From the NCBI GenBank assembly GCA_013350335.1, contig CM023532.1:35279708-35343707 (forward strand): DNA of 64,000 nucleotides, read 5' to 3'. Shown here piece by piece: positions 1 through 14,992 of this stretch; the first letter of the stretch is position 1; every line of letters starts with the position of its first letter. The stretch comes from Chimonanthus salicifolius (taxonomy: Eukaryota; Streptophyta; Magnoliopsida; Laurales; Calycanthaceae). The notes under the pieces were generated by a model that saw only the letters and a list, made by a program, of their open reading frames with translations, was not told the DNA's origin and did not search any database. The translations under genes were made by a program, and so were the position numbers.

Positions 1-3000
1 TAACCAGGAACTCTTGTCATGTCCCCTAAACTATGATTTAATCATGTCAACTCTTGATCTCTAAGTATTTAGTTTCACGGGTAACATCAAGTTTGGTTTT
101 ATCTTACCTGGGATACCTTTTCTTTCACTTCTTTGTAAAGGTTTGGTTCTGATATTTACAACTTTTCTTTGATACATTGTATAGTGCTATGGAGAGTATG
201 TTAGTGGTTCTATCACTGATGATCAGAGAATGGATGTCATTCGAAATTCATGCCCTGGGGCAGGAGCATGCGGTGGCATGTATACAGCTAACACCATGGC
301 TTCTGCTATTGAGGCAATGGGAATGACACTTCCCTACAGGTAGGTAATTGTCCTAGCTGGATCACAAGGCATGGACTTGTACATTCATATTTATATTTGT
401 ATACGTACATGTGTAATTTCAAGTGTATCTATGCACATACATACACAACATTACTCCCTTTCTTGATCAAAACTTTTACCGTTTAGAGATTTCACGTCTC
501 ACTTTTTTTGTCTCTAATTTTGATATTTTGGTTTTTGATTTGTTGGAAGTTCTTCAACACCAGCTGAAGATCCATTGAAGCTAGATGAGTGCCGTTTATC
601 TGCAAAATATCTTTTGGATTTAATAAAAATGGATTTGAAACCTCGTGACATTATCACTGAAAAATCATTACGCAATGCAATGGTTGTTGTTATGGCCCTC
701 GGCGGATCTACCAATGCTGTGCTGCATCTGATTGCTATTGCAAAGTGAGTATACTCTGCAGCTGTTCCATGCCCAAAGCCTGCCATCTTGCGACACATGT
801 TTATGCTTGCTCCTTTCACAGGTCTGTTGGTTTGCAGTTGACTCTTGATGATTTCCAGAAGATTAGTGATAGGGTTCCTTTTCTTGCTGATCTCAAGCCG
901 AGTGGCAAGTACGTCATGGAGGATGTGCAAAAGGTTGTTCTTAATGCAAATGATTGATACCAGTTTTGATTTCTTTCACGTCATTGCATATATCATATGC
1001 CTCCTCAGCTAGCATGCCCGTCTAGTGTATGACTTTGACTGCCTAAGCTTTTATGCATATAGATTGGAGGGACACCTGCTGTTATTCGCTACCTCTTGGA
1101 GCAAGGGCTTTTAGAAGGGGACTGTTTAACTGGTATGTTTGCTAATGTTGATGGCTGCCTTTCTCCCAATATATCTGAGTTTTAACTAAAAGAACTTCCT
1201 TTCAGTAACTGGGAAGACACTTGAAGAAAATGTTAAGCTTTGTCCTCCTCTGGTGGAAGGTCAGGTATGTAATATGTTCATGGCGTTTATGTTTATCCAC
1301 CTTATAACAGACTGCTAACATGCGCCTCTATTTTCAGCAAATAATTAGACCACTGGAAAATCCCATCAAGAAAACAGGCCACATCCAGATATTATATGGC
1401 AATCTTGCACCAGAGGGTTCTGTGGCAAAAATCACAGGGAAAGAAGGACTTTATTTCTCCGGTGCTGTATTATATTGCATTTATTTTTTCTTGTTATCTC
1501 TTGAAGTATTTATCATGCAAGGAACTATTTACATCTCTTTATTTTCTAATAATTGCAGTGTAATTTATGGAACTTATAATGAAGTTGGGTACTGGCAGGT
1601 CCCGCTCTTGTTTTTGAGGGCGAGGAGTCTATGATAGCAGCAATCTCTGAGAATCCTATGAGTTTTAAGGTAAAGATATTGATGGATTTCATGTTAAATT
1701 CTCATTATTATTTATCAATATTGAAAAATTTATGTTAAAACTAATTCAAAGAATGTTTTAGCATTTGGTTTGGGACCTGAAAGTTTCTGTTTTATGGTGG
1801 CACATTATTTCACATGGGTTCTTTGAAATGATCTACCTGTATGCATTGGGCATGTCTCCATGTTCAATTCTTCATAGATTTTTGGGAGTCTTTTACTATT
1901 TTACATGTTATTTCTATTTAAAATGGATGCTTTTAATTCATTTAAGATTGTGATGAATCCACGAATTGTATATTTTTTGGATTGGCTGAATCTGAGTATC
2001 TGACATCTTGTACTGGTGTTGGATTCCAAAGAACAGAGCAGACTTATGCAACAAAGGTAGCAAATAACAGAAACAATCAACATATAATGCTCACTCTATA
2101 TTGGCTATGATTTTTTTTTTTTGAAAAGTAACTTTATATTGGCTATGATATTACGGGATAAATTTTGTTACCTAAGGAATGGATTTTATATTATGGAATC
2201 TTTAGCTTTTCTGACTTCTTACTTTCATGTTTGCATGTTGTATTGTATATTCCAGGGCAAAGTCATCGTTATTAGAGGAGAGGGGCCCAAAGGAGGACCT
2301 GGCATGCCTGAAATGCTCACACCAACAAGTGCCATCATGGGGGCAGGTCTGGGGAAGGTACCTTTATGCCCATCTTGCATGAGTTGCCCCTTTTTATCTT
2401 GTTTACAGGTTTAACCCTGGCTACAGCCAATCTGACAATCCTTTGGAATTGATTTGATAGGGTACTTCACAGTTTTTTTTTGTTGTGACATGGCACTTTG
2501 ATGTTGAGAAATGTTGCAAATGAGGAAAATACATATAACAGCATTGAAGACATTTGGATAATTAAATAAAAATGAAGACATTTTGGTCTGGGAATTGATG
2601 CAAACTAGGGCCAATAAGTGTTGAGTGCTTGAGCCCAGACCAAATCATACTGTACGTCTAATCACCATCATCGAAGTCATTTATCCCATCTATTTAGGGT
2701 TGCAACTCATAATATGATTAGCAAATTATTTTCTATAGACCAAGTATCTATATGATGCCTATAGGACTTAAACCTGCAATTGATTAGAACAGTGAGCATT
2801 TACTGACTGCTACCCTCTTTCACACAACATTCCACAATTTTCAAATAATACAGCTGAAGGAGAATTGCAATCAAACTCATGTTTCTCTGCAAGTCTATGA
2901 ATTTAATTTCTAATCATGGAAAAAATATTTCACTCAATGATACTGTGGTTTGGGCTTCCCATTCGTCACAAATCCATGTAATAGTATAATATATTAATAT

Positions 3001-5592
3001 CGAAGCAGAATGTAAAGCAATTAGAGGAAACAATTGTTAACCTTGTAATACTGCAGATTAAATAGAATTATTTTTCTCCAAGCAACATGGTAGTAGTTTT
3101 AATAGGATAAGATCACATTTAAAAGCATCCAATGCTGTGTAAGTATAAGGCTTCTTGCTCCAAATATAAGGCTTCACATCACAATTAAGAAGCTTCTTGC
3201 TCCAAATATAAGGCTTCATGCTACTTATTCATGACTGCAAAGCTCCAAGGGTCTATTCACGCACTAATTTTATGTAATCAAGGCTTTGTTAATATCATAA
3301 AGCATTAATCTTAGCCACTGATTTTAATTATCCTAATCTAAAATGATTGCATTCCCATTATTATAACTTTAAGGACAAGCACTAGTCAGTGCCCCTATTT
3401 CTAAATTAAGTACTCCAACAAATATATAACATAATGCTTAAAAATTGGAAGTGGTGTAGCATCTCGATATGGATTGATGGGTCCACCTGTGGGTCTTGTG
3501 CATTAGAGGTCCAGCTCCTAGCTTGCTGCTCCATTAGGCATTTATGAATGTGTCATGCGTGTGCTCACCTGCAATTTGAGTTACTCAACATGTAGCACAA
3601 TTGGGACTGGTTGTCCTGATTCCTATTGTTCTCAGTCTTTTTAGGCAGGGTTGTCCAAACACTTCTTTCTCCAGTGGGCCAGACTAAGCCTGTAGATCCA
3701 ACCCATTTACTAAATGCGAGGATCTGGCCTGGGTTCAGAGATTGTTTGTTTCCATTAGATTCTTTTGTTTACTAAAAGTTATATAATACTCCTATTTAGA
3801 CCTTATATTGTTTTATGTATCAAATTGCATAGCCCCCGTTTTGCACCCTTTGGACATGTAGATCGTATGTTTATCTATACAAAAATTACATATATACACC
3901 TCATCCAAGTTGACTCAAGCTTCAATGAATTTCAAGTTGAGTTGCCAGTTCAATTGCATGATTCTGTAAGTAACTGCTAATACTGCAGAAAACCATTTGC
4001 AGTACCAAGTTGACTCAGGCTTCAACGAATTTCAAGTTGAGTTGCCAGTTCAATTGATTCTCAAGTAACTACTAATACTGCAGATAATTATTTGCAGTAA
4101 CAAGTTGTTTCTACAATTTAATGCATTTCTTTCTTACCCCGATGGACTGGAACATTAAGTCAGGCTCTTTGGTTCTTGTAATGTGAAACGTGCAGATCAT
4201 TCTACCAAAATGGAAAATAATAATGGAACTATGCAGTTGAGTCTACTATGGTTTCATTTGTAATGTTGTTTCCTCATTTCTAAAATGGACCTGTTTTCCC
4301 CTTTAATATTGCAGGATGTTGCCTTGCTAACTGATGGTAGGTTTTCAGGAGGTTCACATGGATATGTTGTTGGCCATATATGTCCTGAAGCACAGGTGAT
4401 TTAACCTTTTCTACCTTTTTCTTTTTTTCCCTTACTGAATTTAGCCTATATTGGCTATATATGTCCAGATGCAGTGGTAATTAAGCCTTTGTGTGCTTGG
4501 GAAGTGAGCTATGCATCGATAGCTCTCCATTGTCTGCACTGGGAAAGTAAAGATTGAGATATTTGTGCTTCAACCAAAAGATGAGTTGATCCCCTTGACT
4601 GGGAGGGAAACATGGTTGTGGGTCAGATTGCAAAATACATGACGTGTTCTTCTGATTTCAAAACGGTCTTTTGGATGTAGAAATGCTGAAACATGTTGAA
4701 CTCTAAAAATACTACAACTCTCCATTTTTTGTAGTGTGATTGACTGAAAATCTTCCTCTCCCTTTACTGTAAAATCCCTCTAACCTAAAACCATGTTAGT
4801 GAAAAAAAATGGCCAAGTACTAGAAGCCAACCAGCGACTGTCAAAACTTGAATTTAGAGATGCATGGTTCAGTGTTTCAGGGTTCGAACAGAGATCCACC
4901 TCAGAGGGAAAAAAATGAGGAAGAAACATGCTAAGAGATTAAAACAGCCCTTTCAGGGGTTCTTTTGGATGCACAACAATTCCAAAAATTCATCTGTCAA
5001 TAGTCATTATATTGGAATCAAGAATACTCTCCCATCAAACATTTGCAACAGAATGGTATGGCCTGAACCACTATCTTTTTCAAGCAAACTACTTGAGATA
5101 CTGGTTGGTGCTGTTTCCCACTTCCCTATGACCCAAGGGGCATCCAGAGCACAGACTAAGAATGATATGTCCAGAGTCCAAATCCTTGTTTCTGTAATAC
5201 ATTATTATGCACACATCACATGGTTCCTTCCAAGATATCGCAGTTATGTCTTTGTTTCAAACTATCTTAATGAGAGAAGGCAAAACCAAATACAGGAGGG
5301 TGGGCCAATTGGTTTGATTCAGAATGGGGATATTATCACAATTGATGTTCAAAAGAGAAGAATGGATGTTCACTTGACTGATGCGGAGCTGGATGAGAGA
5401 AGAAAAAAATGGACGGCACCTGCGTACAAGGCTACCAGAGGAGTTCTATACAAGGTATGTAAAAATTCTTGTCGCCATTTGCAGTAAGCACTCATTTTGA
5501 TTTGTTCGTAGAATGAGAGTAACCTTCTTGCTTGTTTCCAGTACATAAAGAGTGTTCAATCTGCTTCAAGCGGCTGCGTGACTGACGAGTAA
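1..5592 (+). CDS. DHAD: Dihydroxy-acid dehydratase, C-terminal part (5' end outside window)
   Basis: Iron-sulfur enzyme that dehydrates 2,3-dihydroxy-isovalerate and -methylvalerate to the 2-oxo acids in valine and isoleucine synthesis, in the plastid. Eleven exons can be joined in frame with GT-AG borders: 185-339, 550-744, 822-933, 1063-1132, 1206-1264, 1338-1461, 1599-1669, 2256-2357, 4315-4395, 5296-5454, 5542-5592 (TAA). They give 392 residues of a family usually near 600, so the transit peptide and first third are missing. Family signatures seen: [20 protein letters not shown] in the first exon, [45 protein letters not shown], and the C-terminal [15 protein letters not shown]. Bases 1-184 look like intron. 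Intron 8 (2358-4314) is nearly 2 kb and holds a SINE relic and a 100-bp tandem duplication. No frame break is seen. Confidence 0.95.
2650..2825 (-). mobile_element. SINE relic (tRNA-like head, GAT-rich tail) in DHAD intron
   Basis: Read on the minus strand this has a degenerate tRNA-like B box (complement of GGACTTAAACC near 2768) and a tail containing GATGATG-like repeats near 2660. It shares the same layout and the phrase ATCATC..TCATTTA.CCCATC with the element at 22226-22402, so the two belong to one family. No target duplication was found; old copy. Confidence 0.45.
3905..4099. repeat. Direct tandem duplication, two units of about 100 bp
   Basis: The segment starting CCAAGTTGACTCA at 3905 recurs at 4005 with few differences, including the shared phrases TTTCAAGTTGAGTTGCCAG, TAATACTGCAGA and TTTGCAGTA. 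A third partial start (CAAGTTG) follows at about 4100. It lies inside intron 8 of DHAD and has no coding role. Confidence 0.8.
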
Positions 5593-5870
5593 AGAGGATT
5601 TCAATGTTGGTATTGTCTGCTTATTATTCACCATATGAGTTTCCATATAGTAGTGAACGGCGACAACCTTCAGCACAGCAATGTTTTGGATGAGTCTATT
5701 TGGGTCTTATTGTTTTCTTATTTATTATTACAAACTGAATTAAGCTCTTCATTAGTGAGGGATGAAATACAATTCTGCACTGATATGTTCTTTGTACTTA
5801 TAACCTTCTGGGTGAAGTAGTCGTATGTTGATCTTCTCTTATAATGGTAATGGTAACCTGTAGGTTTCCT

Positions 5871-6022
5871 CAGGGCCAGCCCTCGCTAGGCCGCCGCCTA
5901 GGGTCTCCAAAATTTCAGGGTATCTCGGGCCCCCCAAAAAAGGATACTAATTGCAGTAGGACTCCATCTTACGATTTCGCCTAAGACCCCTGAAATTTCA
6001 AGGCATCTCAGGGCCGGCACTA
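5871..6022. mobile_element. hAT-type MITE, 152 bp, CAGGGCC ends, 8-bp target duplication
   Basis: The element begins CAGGGCCAGCCCTCG and ends CTCAGGGCCGGCACTA; the end, reverse complemented, is TAGTGCCGGCCCTGAG, an imperfect terminal inverted repeat. The 8 bp GGTTTCCT lie directly on both sides (5863-5870 and 6023-6030). An 8-bp duplication and CAGGG-type ends are typical of the hAT superfamily. Too short to code for a transposase. The element at 32340 is a relative. Confidence 0.82.
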
Positions 6023-7041
6023 GGTTTCCTCTACTGCAATCATTTCTAGTTTTATGCTTTCATGTTTCTATACAATATTTCTTAACATATGCATCTCTCT
6101 CTGCTGCAAGTGAGTTTATTTACTCTTTACTTCATTGCCCAAATTCCTGGTATTTTATATGAAAATCCTCGATAATTTAGCGGGTCGGGCTCTTATTGTT
6201 CATGAAACGAATATCAATCATTGTTTAAAAAAATATTAAGTTAATTACATTATAGTCCTATCATGTTGGAATTTTCCTTTAATACCCATTGTCCCCATTG
6301 CATTCACCCACAATGAGTTTATAGCCGTGCCAATATTGAATGCTATTATTGTTAGGTAAATGAAAAAGAGCTGACGATGATGACAATAATGATCTATATA
6401 ATATAAATCAAATAGTAGACCTTATCCACTTGTCAATAAATTCGATGAATATCTTTTTCAAAGGCCATTTTAATTAAAAATATTTCTTTTTTATTAGAAT
6501 ATTTAACATAATTTTATTTAAATAAACCAAAGACGATAAAAGTTTAAAAATATTATTATGTCCAATGTATTTATGGTAAAAGATGTCAATGTAAACTATA
6601 TAAAAAGTTTCATAACTCACTTTAGGGAATTTCACCAATGCTATATTATTACTTAAAATATTACAATTTTACTAAAATAAATACATAAATTGATAAAATA
6701 CTGACATTGAGAGATACACTTAGAATAATTGTTTAAAAATTTGAAATGACTAGACAAATCATTCTGAGTGAACTGAACTAGATAGCATTTAGGGTAAAGT
6801 GAGTCTGCAAGGTTTTTTATTTTTGAATTTTTTTTCTTCTGAAAGCTCAGTTAATTTTTTTTATTCAAGTGAATTTCGAGTTGAGTTGAAGTTCCCAACA
6901 AATATTTACAGCATTTTCATGTTTATTAATTGTTCCATCATTAACGACACGGCACATTCAACAACAACATGTGACAAAGCTCGCAAGTGGGCTCAGGTAG
7001 GAAATGTCCGTTTATAGCAGGGCATGTCCCCACTTGGAAGT

Positions 7042-7261
7042 AGGGTGTTAATCGGTTGATATTGTGTGTATCCACCAAAATATCTTGGGTTTTTTTCAGT
7101 TGAGATGACTCAGCCGTTATGTACAGTATCAACTGAAATGGTCGAGATATGACCGATATCGGCTGATACACATTTAAACAACTAATATTTTTTAAAAAAA
7201 ATTAGGAGATAGAGATCTTGGCCGAGATCTGAGATACCGAGATATTTGTGAGACTCCCATG
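7042..7261. mobile_element. Decayed GGCCGATAT-family MITE
   Basis: The left end reads TAGGGTGTTAATCGG and the right end CGAGATATTTGTGAGACTCCCATG, an imperfect inverted pair resembling the ends of the better copies at 41338 and 45092. Internal CCGATATCGGCTGATA and TTGGCCGAGATC match the family. No clear target duplication, so borders are approximate. Confidence 0.45.
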
Positions 7262-8667
7262 TGTACGGAAGCCCATCAGAATTTTATATATGAGTTTGTT
7301 AAAAGGTTCGATTTTTGTAAACCAAGTTACTAAGATTTAACTTTTATTTAATAAATTATACTATTTTAAAGATTATATAATTATAAAAATTAGAAGAAAA
7401 ATTTAAATTCATTAAATTTTAAAAACTTAAAATATAATTTATAACTTTATAAACTGAGGTACTGGTGTTTTTACTAACATCCGATACTATTTTATGATTA
7501 AATTAAAAGAATTATCACTTTGTCTTGCATTATATTGGACTAAATTGAAATATCAGTTTAAAATAAAAAATTAAAGTAATTTTTTTTCAATTTATTATAA
7601 AATAATGCCGGGTGTCCGAAAATTAGTTATTTGTGAAACGACAATTGAGTAGATGAGAGTTAGGGCAGAAATGAATTAAGGAAAAGCAGATTCAAGTGGG
7701 CCCAACTGTAATTAAAATCACCACTGATAATAAATTCAGTTGTTGTTGGGAGAAAAGATTGTCTGCTCTATAAATGTTTTTATATTCATTAAATCTATTT
7801 TAAATATAAAAAAATATTTTTAAAAATATTTTTTTATATATAACTATAAAAGCAGATGATTAAGTCTGAAGAGAGTTTTGAAGTCTTTATAAGTTAAAAT
7901 TATATATTTAAGCTCAAGCATCTATTTTTGTTCCTATGTTAAAAATAAAATTTAATGAAAATAATTTAAATAATGTAGTTTGTGAGATTATAAAAAAGAA
8001 AAAGAAAGATGTTAGTGTATTTAAAGAAATACAGCCCTGCAAGCCGCTTTTTAATGAGCCCTATAGGCCCACCACACATTTAATGAATTATCCTTATCCA
8101 TATATTTAATGAAAGTCCTGTTCACATGAAAAAATAGTTGATGGCACAATAATGATTGTGAATTAGCCACAGCAAATGTAAATGCAGCAAATACTTTTTA
8201 TATTTTAAAAAGTAATAAACTATATTCTTTATTTTTCATTGTACTAACTATTAAATTTTTGGTTTTCTGTTGATATTAAATTTAAATTAAATTTAAGTCG
8301 CATTGGATGAAGCTTTTCTAAAATTGATCTGATCCGACTTAAATTAAATCAACTTGTTTCAGTCAAAAAATTTAATATAGCACTCAAGTTGAGATCGGCT
8401 AACAAGTTAGTTTAGCACTCTGGTTGAGTTGGATCAACAATTTGGATGGAGTTGGGTTAAACAATTTGGGTCAGCAATTGGAGTGAGGTTGAATAATTTT
8501 TTATATGAGTTGAGTTGAATTTATTAAAACCTGATTCGACCCGCTCGAGTTTTAGCCTTAAAAATTGATACTCAAAGCAATTTTATAATATAATGTGAAG
8601 GGATGAAACTCCAAATCAATGAAATTAATAATTTTATTAACCATAATGACAAGCAATACGATCGGAA

Positions 8668-8857
8668 CAAGAGAAACAAATTTTGGCCGATATTGATCGT
8701 ATCGGTTGAGATATCTTGATTTTTATCGTATCGACCGATATTTAAGATATCGGCCGATAAAGATGGTTTTAAAAAAAATAAGAGAGAGAAATTTCTCGAT
8801 GGAGATATCAGCTGATAACGAGATTTAAATCCAAAGACCACCCCCCTCTCCCCCGAA
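8668..8857. mobile_element. Decayed GGCCGATAT-family MITE
   Basis: Left end CAAGAGAAACAAATTTTGGCCGA and right end AACGAGATTTAAATCCAAAG resemble the family ends. The interior holds GATATCGGCCGATAA and the AGAGAGAGAAATTTCTCG block also present in the copy at 40486. No target duplication seen. Confidence 0.5.
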
Positions 8858-9033
8858 CATGGAGGGAGTGAAAAAACCAAAAAATAAATAAAAAAATTGG
8901 AAGTTTGTGTTGATTAAAATAAAAATAAGAATAATAATATAACAAAACCTCGGGTAGGTAGCTACAGAGAATCAAGGAATTCCCATCCTTCTTCTGATTT
9001 TTGTTGAGAACTAAATAACAAGGTAGCAGACTC

Positions 9034-9249
9034 GTGCGTCACGTGCGAGCAAACATGTGGTAGTTACAGCGAGTTTAGCTTGGCACGTGACACCGGTTTG
9101 CGTACCTACCCACTTCTCCACTCCCTCTCTCTCTATATAAGAAGCATGCCACACTCACACCTCTGTATTACCAGACAAACACAACGCAACTCGGCACGTG
9201 CCATTCATCCTCCACTAGCACGTGTGAGTTCCCATCATCATCTCCAAAA
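9034..9249 (+). promoter_or_regulatory. CHS promoter and 5' UTR: four G-boxes, MYB element, TATA box
   Basis: CACGTG occurs at 9040-9045, 9084-9089, 9195-9200 and 9219-9224. ACCTACC, a MYB recognition element (H-box-like), is at 9104-9110. TATATAA at 9134-9140 is followed about 30 bp later by the likely start of transcription. G-box plus MYB element upstream of CHS is the known light-regulatory unit bound by bZIP (HY5) and MYB factors; the last two G-boxes fall in the probable 5' leader. Function here is inferred from the motifs only. Confidence 0.75.
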
Positions 9250-12060
<2,811 letters not shown>

Positions 12061-12764
12061 ACCCAAGCCCAAGACTGTTTCTGTCAACTCTCAACTGTTG
12101 CAAGGGCTGCAATTGCATTTCCATGCTTGCATCCCTCTTTCCTTTCTTCCTCTTATTAAAACGTGTGGGTATTACCTTTGAAAAATTAACTAGTGTTTGA
12201 TGTTGTTATGTTCCATTACAATATATATCAACCATCAATTTCCTTTTGTTGTGATTATTTATATTTTAATCAATTAGTTAATCTTATGAATGATCTCAAT
12301 CTCATTGTATTGTTTATTACTATTTGTGGCCATTGACGATCAAAAAAGTAACTAACGATTAAAAAAAAAGATAATGATAAATTCGATGTTCCTTATTCTC
12401 AAAAATACGAATGCTCCTATCAATTTTCTATAACAAATCACTCGAATTCATAAAATAAATTGCTCACTTGCATTAGTGGAGTTTTTAAATAGCTATTTCT
12501 TGTTAAAAAAAAAAGAGATTATAAGAGTTTTATAAGTCTTTTTATTATTATTTTACCATTGGTGAAAAACTGAAAACAGGAGTTACTGATTTACCCATGA
12601 AGTTTATACTCTAGGTAAATTTATTGATACAATTATCCCACGTGGACTCAGTTAATGTTTAATTTATGTCGTTAAATTATTTTTTAATTTTTAAAATATA
12701 GATTCAATTTTTTTACTATTTTCGTTTGATGCATCCTCATTATTGAATTAATTATGATAAGTCA

Positions 12765-12767
<3 letters not shown>

Positions 12768-12830
<63 letters not shown>
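12768..12830. repeat. (AT)n microsatellite
   Basis: About 31 uninterrupted AT units seen directly. Confidence 0.95.
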
Positions 12831-12832
<2 letters not shown>

Positions 12833-13181
12833 AACAATTCTTTTTTAATTTTAAAAAAATTAAAGATTAACATGATTAAGTAAGACTCATTTTTGACGCT
12901 ACAATAGCTCCTTTAATAATCTATTCATCATCTAAAGTGGATCTCATCATCTATCTTGACCAGTGAAAACAACTGGACCTGCCCCTTTATAAGATAACCT
13001 TTCTTTTATGTACTTTTTGTCTATATTATTTTAGACCATAATACTATTTTGTAAAAAAAAAAAAAAACACTTTAAACTTAGTCAAGCCGCATAAATGAAA
13101 CAAGCTTTTGTTTTCTTTAATAAAGAAAAAAATCATTTACTGAATGAAATGTCAAGTCCAATAAAAATTTGTAAGTTCAGT

Positions 13182-13335
13182 TGATTGCGTCATGGCTTAG
13201 GAAACAGAAATGACCGGTTTGAACACCCGTCGACTAATCTCGTGTGCTCTTAGGATAAGGAGTATTATTCGTGAAGATTTTACGTTGCGTATTCCATGAT
13301 TTTCCACATGAAAATTAAAAAAAAAAAAAAATCCA
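13182..13335 (+). mobile_element. tRNA-derived SINE (family A), decayed
   Basis: Forward copy: ATTGCGTCATGGCTTAGG (A-box area), CCGGTTTGAACACCCG (B-box area), then TTTTACGTTGCGTATTCC, TTTTCCACATG and an A-rich tail at 13316-13332. The TTTTACG...TTTCCACA order matches the intact copy at 57499. Confidence 0.6.
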
Positions 13336-14265
13336 CTATGTAATTTAGGCACATAAATATCTTCCATCTTTTAATAAAACATCATTATCTCTAATAAATG
13401 CTGATAGAACAAAAAAAACAAGATTACCATCCATTCATCTAGCATTTGATGACTTACTTTCCAGTCAACCTGACCTCAAGAGCTGTTGACCACTGGTTAG
13501 CTACTTAGGTGGAGAGATTAGATTAGAAAGGAAGATGAGTGCACAACTTTCTAACTTGGAAAAGAAGAGGAATTAGAAGGTTCTTAACCTCTTAAACAAC
13601 ATTTTATTATTATTATTATTATTATTGTTTCAATCATTTTGAAATAAATATATTGAGCATGGATTTCAATAAGAGGAAAATACATAATGTAAAATTAAGT
13701 ATAAATTAATTAAAATGTAAATAATAATATAGATATATAATGTCTTTTAAAACTCCTTATAAAGTTAAAAGGATATATGTATAGGATTTATACATTTGAC
13801 TTTTTTTAAAGTAACTGAAAATTTTCAACTGATATTATAATCACTTATACCCATTTCGACATAAATAAATCTATACTTTTATTAATTTTTCAAATAGCAT
13901 GTAAAGACTATAATTTTAGCTCATGTTGAATTTTTCAATATTTATATTTTGAATCTAAAATTTTGCAATATTTATATTTTGATCCCCGCCACGCCCAACA
14001 AAACTATGGCTAATGTTTCTTACCATCTAATACATATAATAGCATAAAATAAAGTCCAAGTAACTTTTTTCATATACTAAAAAATTTACAATTTATTTTT
14101 AATTGTCCATTTCATGTATTACCAGTTGGTCAATACCTTCAAATGTGGATGAACTACTTACTCAAATCAATCTATACTTCTTTTCACATAGTATGTTTGG
14201 TGCATCGTAATCCTTTTCACTCTCATTTGATGATGTTATTAGTAAAGACTAATGTACTAAATTAG

Positions 14266-14457
14266 GGTTAGCCTGAAGGTCAAGAAGTCCGCCTTATAAA
14301 GTTGAGTCTTGAGTTCAATTCACGTCCAACTTCAACGACCACTCCTTATAGATTTAATCAATGTGTATGGATTTTAACATTTACCCATGTCTGTGGAATT
14401 AGTCTCACTTCCGATCTGTATGAAAATACCCATGTTATCCAAAAAAAAAAAAAAACC
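14266..14457 (+). mobile_element. tRNA-derived SINE (family B)
   Basis: Head with an A-box-like GGTTAGCCTGAAGGTCAAGAAG, B-box-like GAGTTCAATTC near 14312, then CGACCACTCC, ATTAGTCTCACTTCC, AATACCCATGTTATCC and a 14-base A tail. The same tail phrases occur at 39215-39310 and the same head in the copies at 47764 and 48063. Confidence 0.7.
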
Positions 14458-14503
14458 GTATAATCAAAGAAACATAAAATAAAGAATAGGATATACTATC
14501 GAT

Positions 14504-14992
14504 TCAATTAGGGTAAGTATTAAAACAAAATAAGACGGCATTTATTATCCTAATATTACAACCTATTAAGAATGAAATCAACAAGTAAAGCACAAATATC
14601 CAGAACAATGCAACTCCTAGTCCAGGTTTCATGGGCCATCTTTCCTCCCTAGCCCTCTTTTTCTTCTTCTTCTTTCTCTGAGGTGATGAGGAGGAAAGGT
14701 AGACACCGGGATCTCTCATGGCCACCTTACTTCCCACCAGAATGGAGTTGTTTGCACCTTGGACATTGTTGTTAATATAAATGTTGACACAACAAGGGTT
14801 GGTTGGTTCATCTTCTTTGCGGCTTCGATTGACGATCGTCGAGGCACCCACATTGGTTCCATTCAACGTGATGCAGTCGCCGCCGTGATCGGCCCGGGTG
14901 CTTCCGGTCTCGAGTGAATTGAAATGGTCGTTGAGTTTGTGAAAGAGATCTGCAATGGTCTCCCTAATCTCATTCTCTACTTTAGCATCCAT
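14504..14992 (-). CDS. Small protein with C-terminal membrane helix, function unknown
   Basis: Single-exon frame of 162 residues starting MDAKVENEIRETIADLFHKL. The N-terminal 30 residues could form an amphipathic helix. A middle segment reads INNNVQGANNSILVGSKV, followed by a lysine/arginine-rich stretch (about 105-118) and one or two hydrophobic helices (about 125-155, LGVALFWIFVLYLLISFLIG). This looks like a family of short plant proteins with an asparagine-rich middle and a C-terminal anchor, but I cannot name it with certainty. Normal codon use, an acidic, well-composed N-terminus and the basic-then-hydrophobic end argue that it is a true gene rather than a chance frame. A second start is not obvious. 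It could be a tail-anchored protein. Confidence 0.6.
   Translation of the reverse strand: MDAKVENEIRETIADLFHKLNDHFNSLETGSTRADHGGDCITLNGTNVGASTIVNRSRKEDEPTNPCCVNIYINNNVQGANNSILVGSKVAMRDPGVYLSSSSPQRKKKKKKRAREERWPMKPGLGVALFWIFVLYLLISFLIGCNIRIINAVLFCFNTYPN

Larger units (their letters stand above)
5593..9249. other. Intergenic, DHAD to CHS
   Basis: About 3.6 kb without a supported gene. It holds the DHAD 3' region, a 152-bp hAT MITE at 5871, very AT-rich stretches (6350-6750, 7290-7600, 7780-8020), two decayed GGCCGATAT MITEs (about 7042 and 8668) and the CHS promoter. The short open frames here have no recognisable content. Confidence 0.6.
12061..14503. other. Intergenic, CHS to small membrane protein gene
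   Basis: CHS 3' untranslated region, AT-rich filler, an (AT)n microsatellite at 12768-12830, a forward SINE relic at about 13182, an ATT repeat at 13600-13625 and a SINE at 14266. No open frame with recognisable content. Confidence 0.55.

Noticed and set aside
4864..5487. 207-residue open frame over DHAD intron 9
   Set aside because: It is intron sequence that happens to stay open into the real exon 5296-5454; only the last part is coding.
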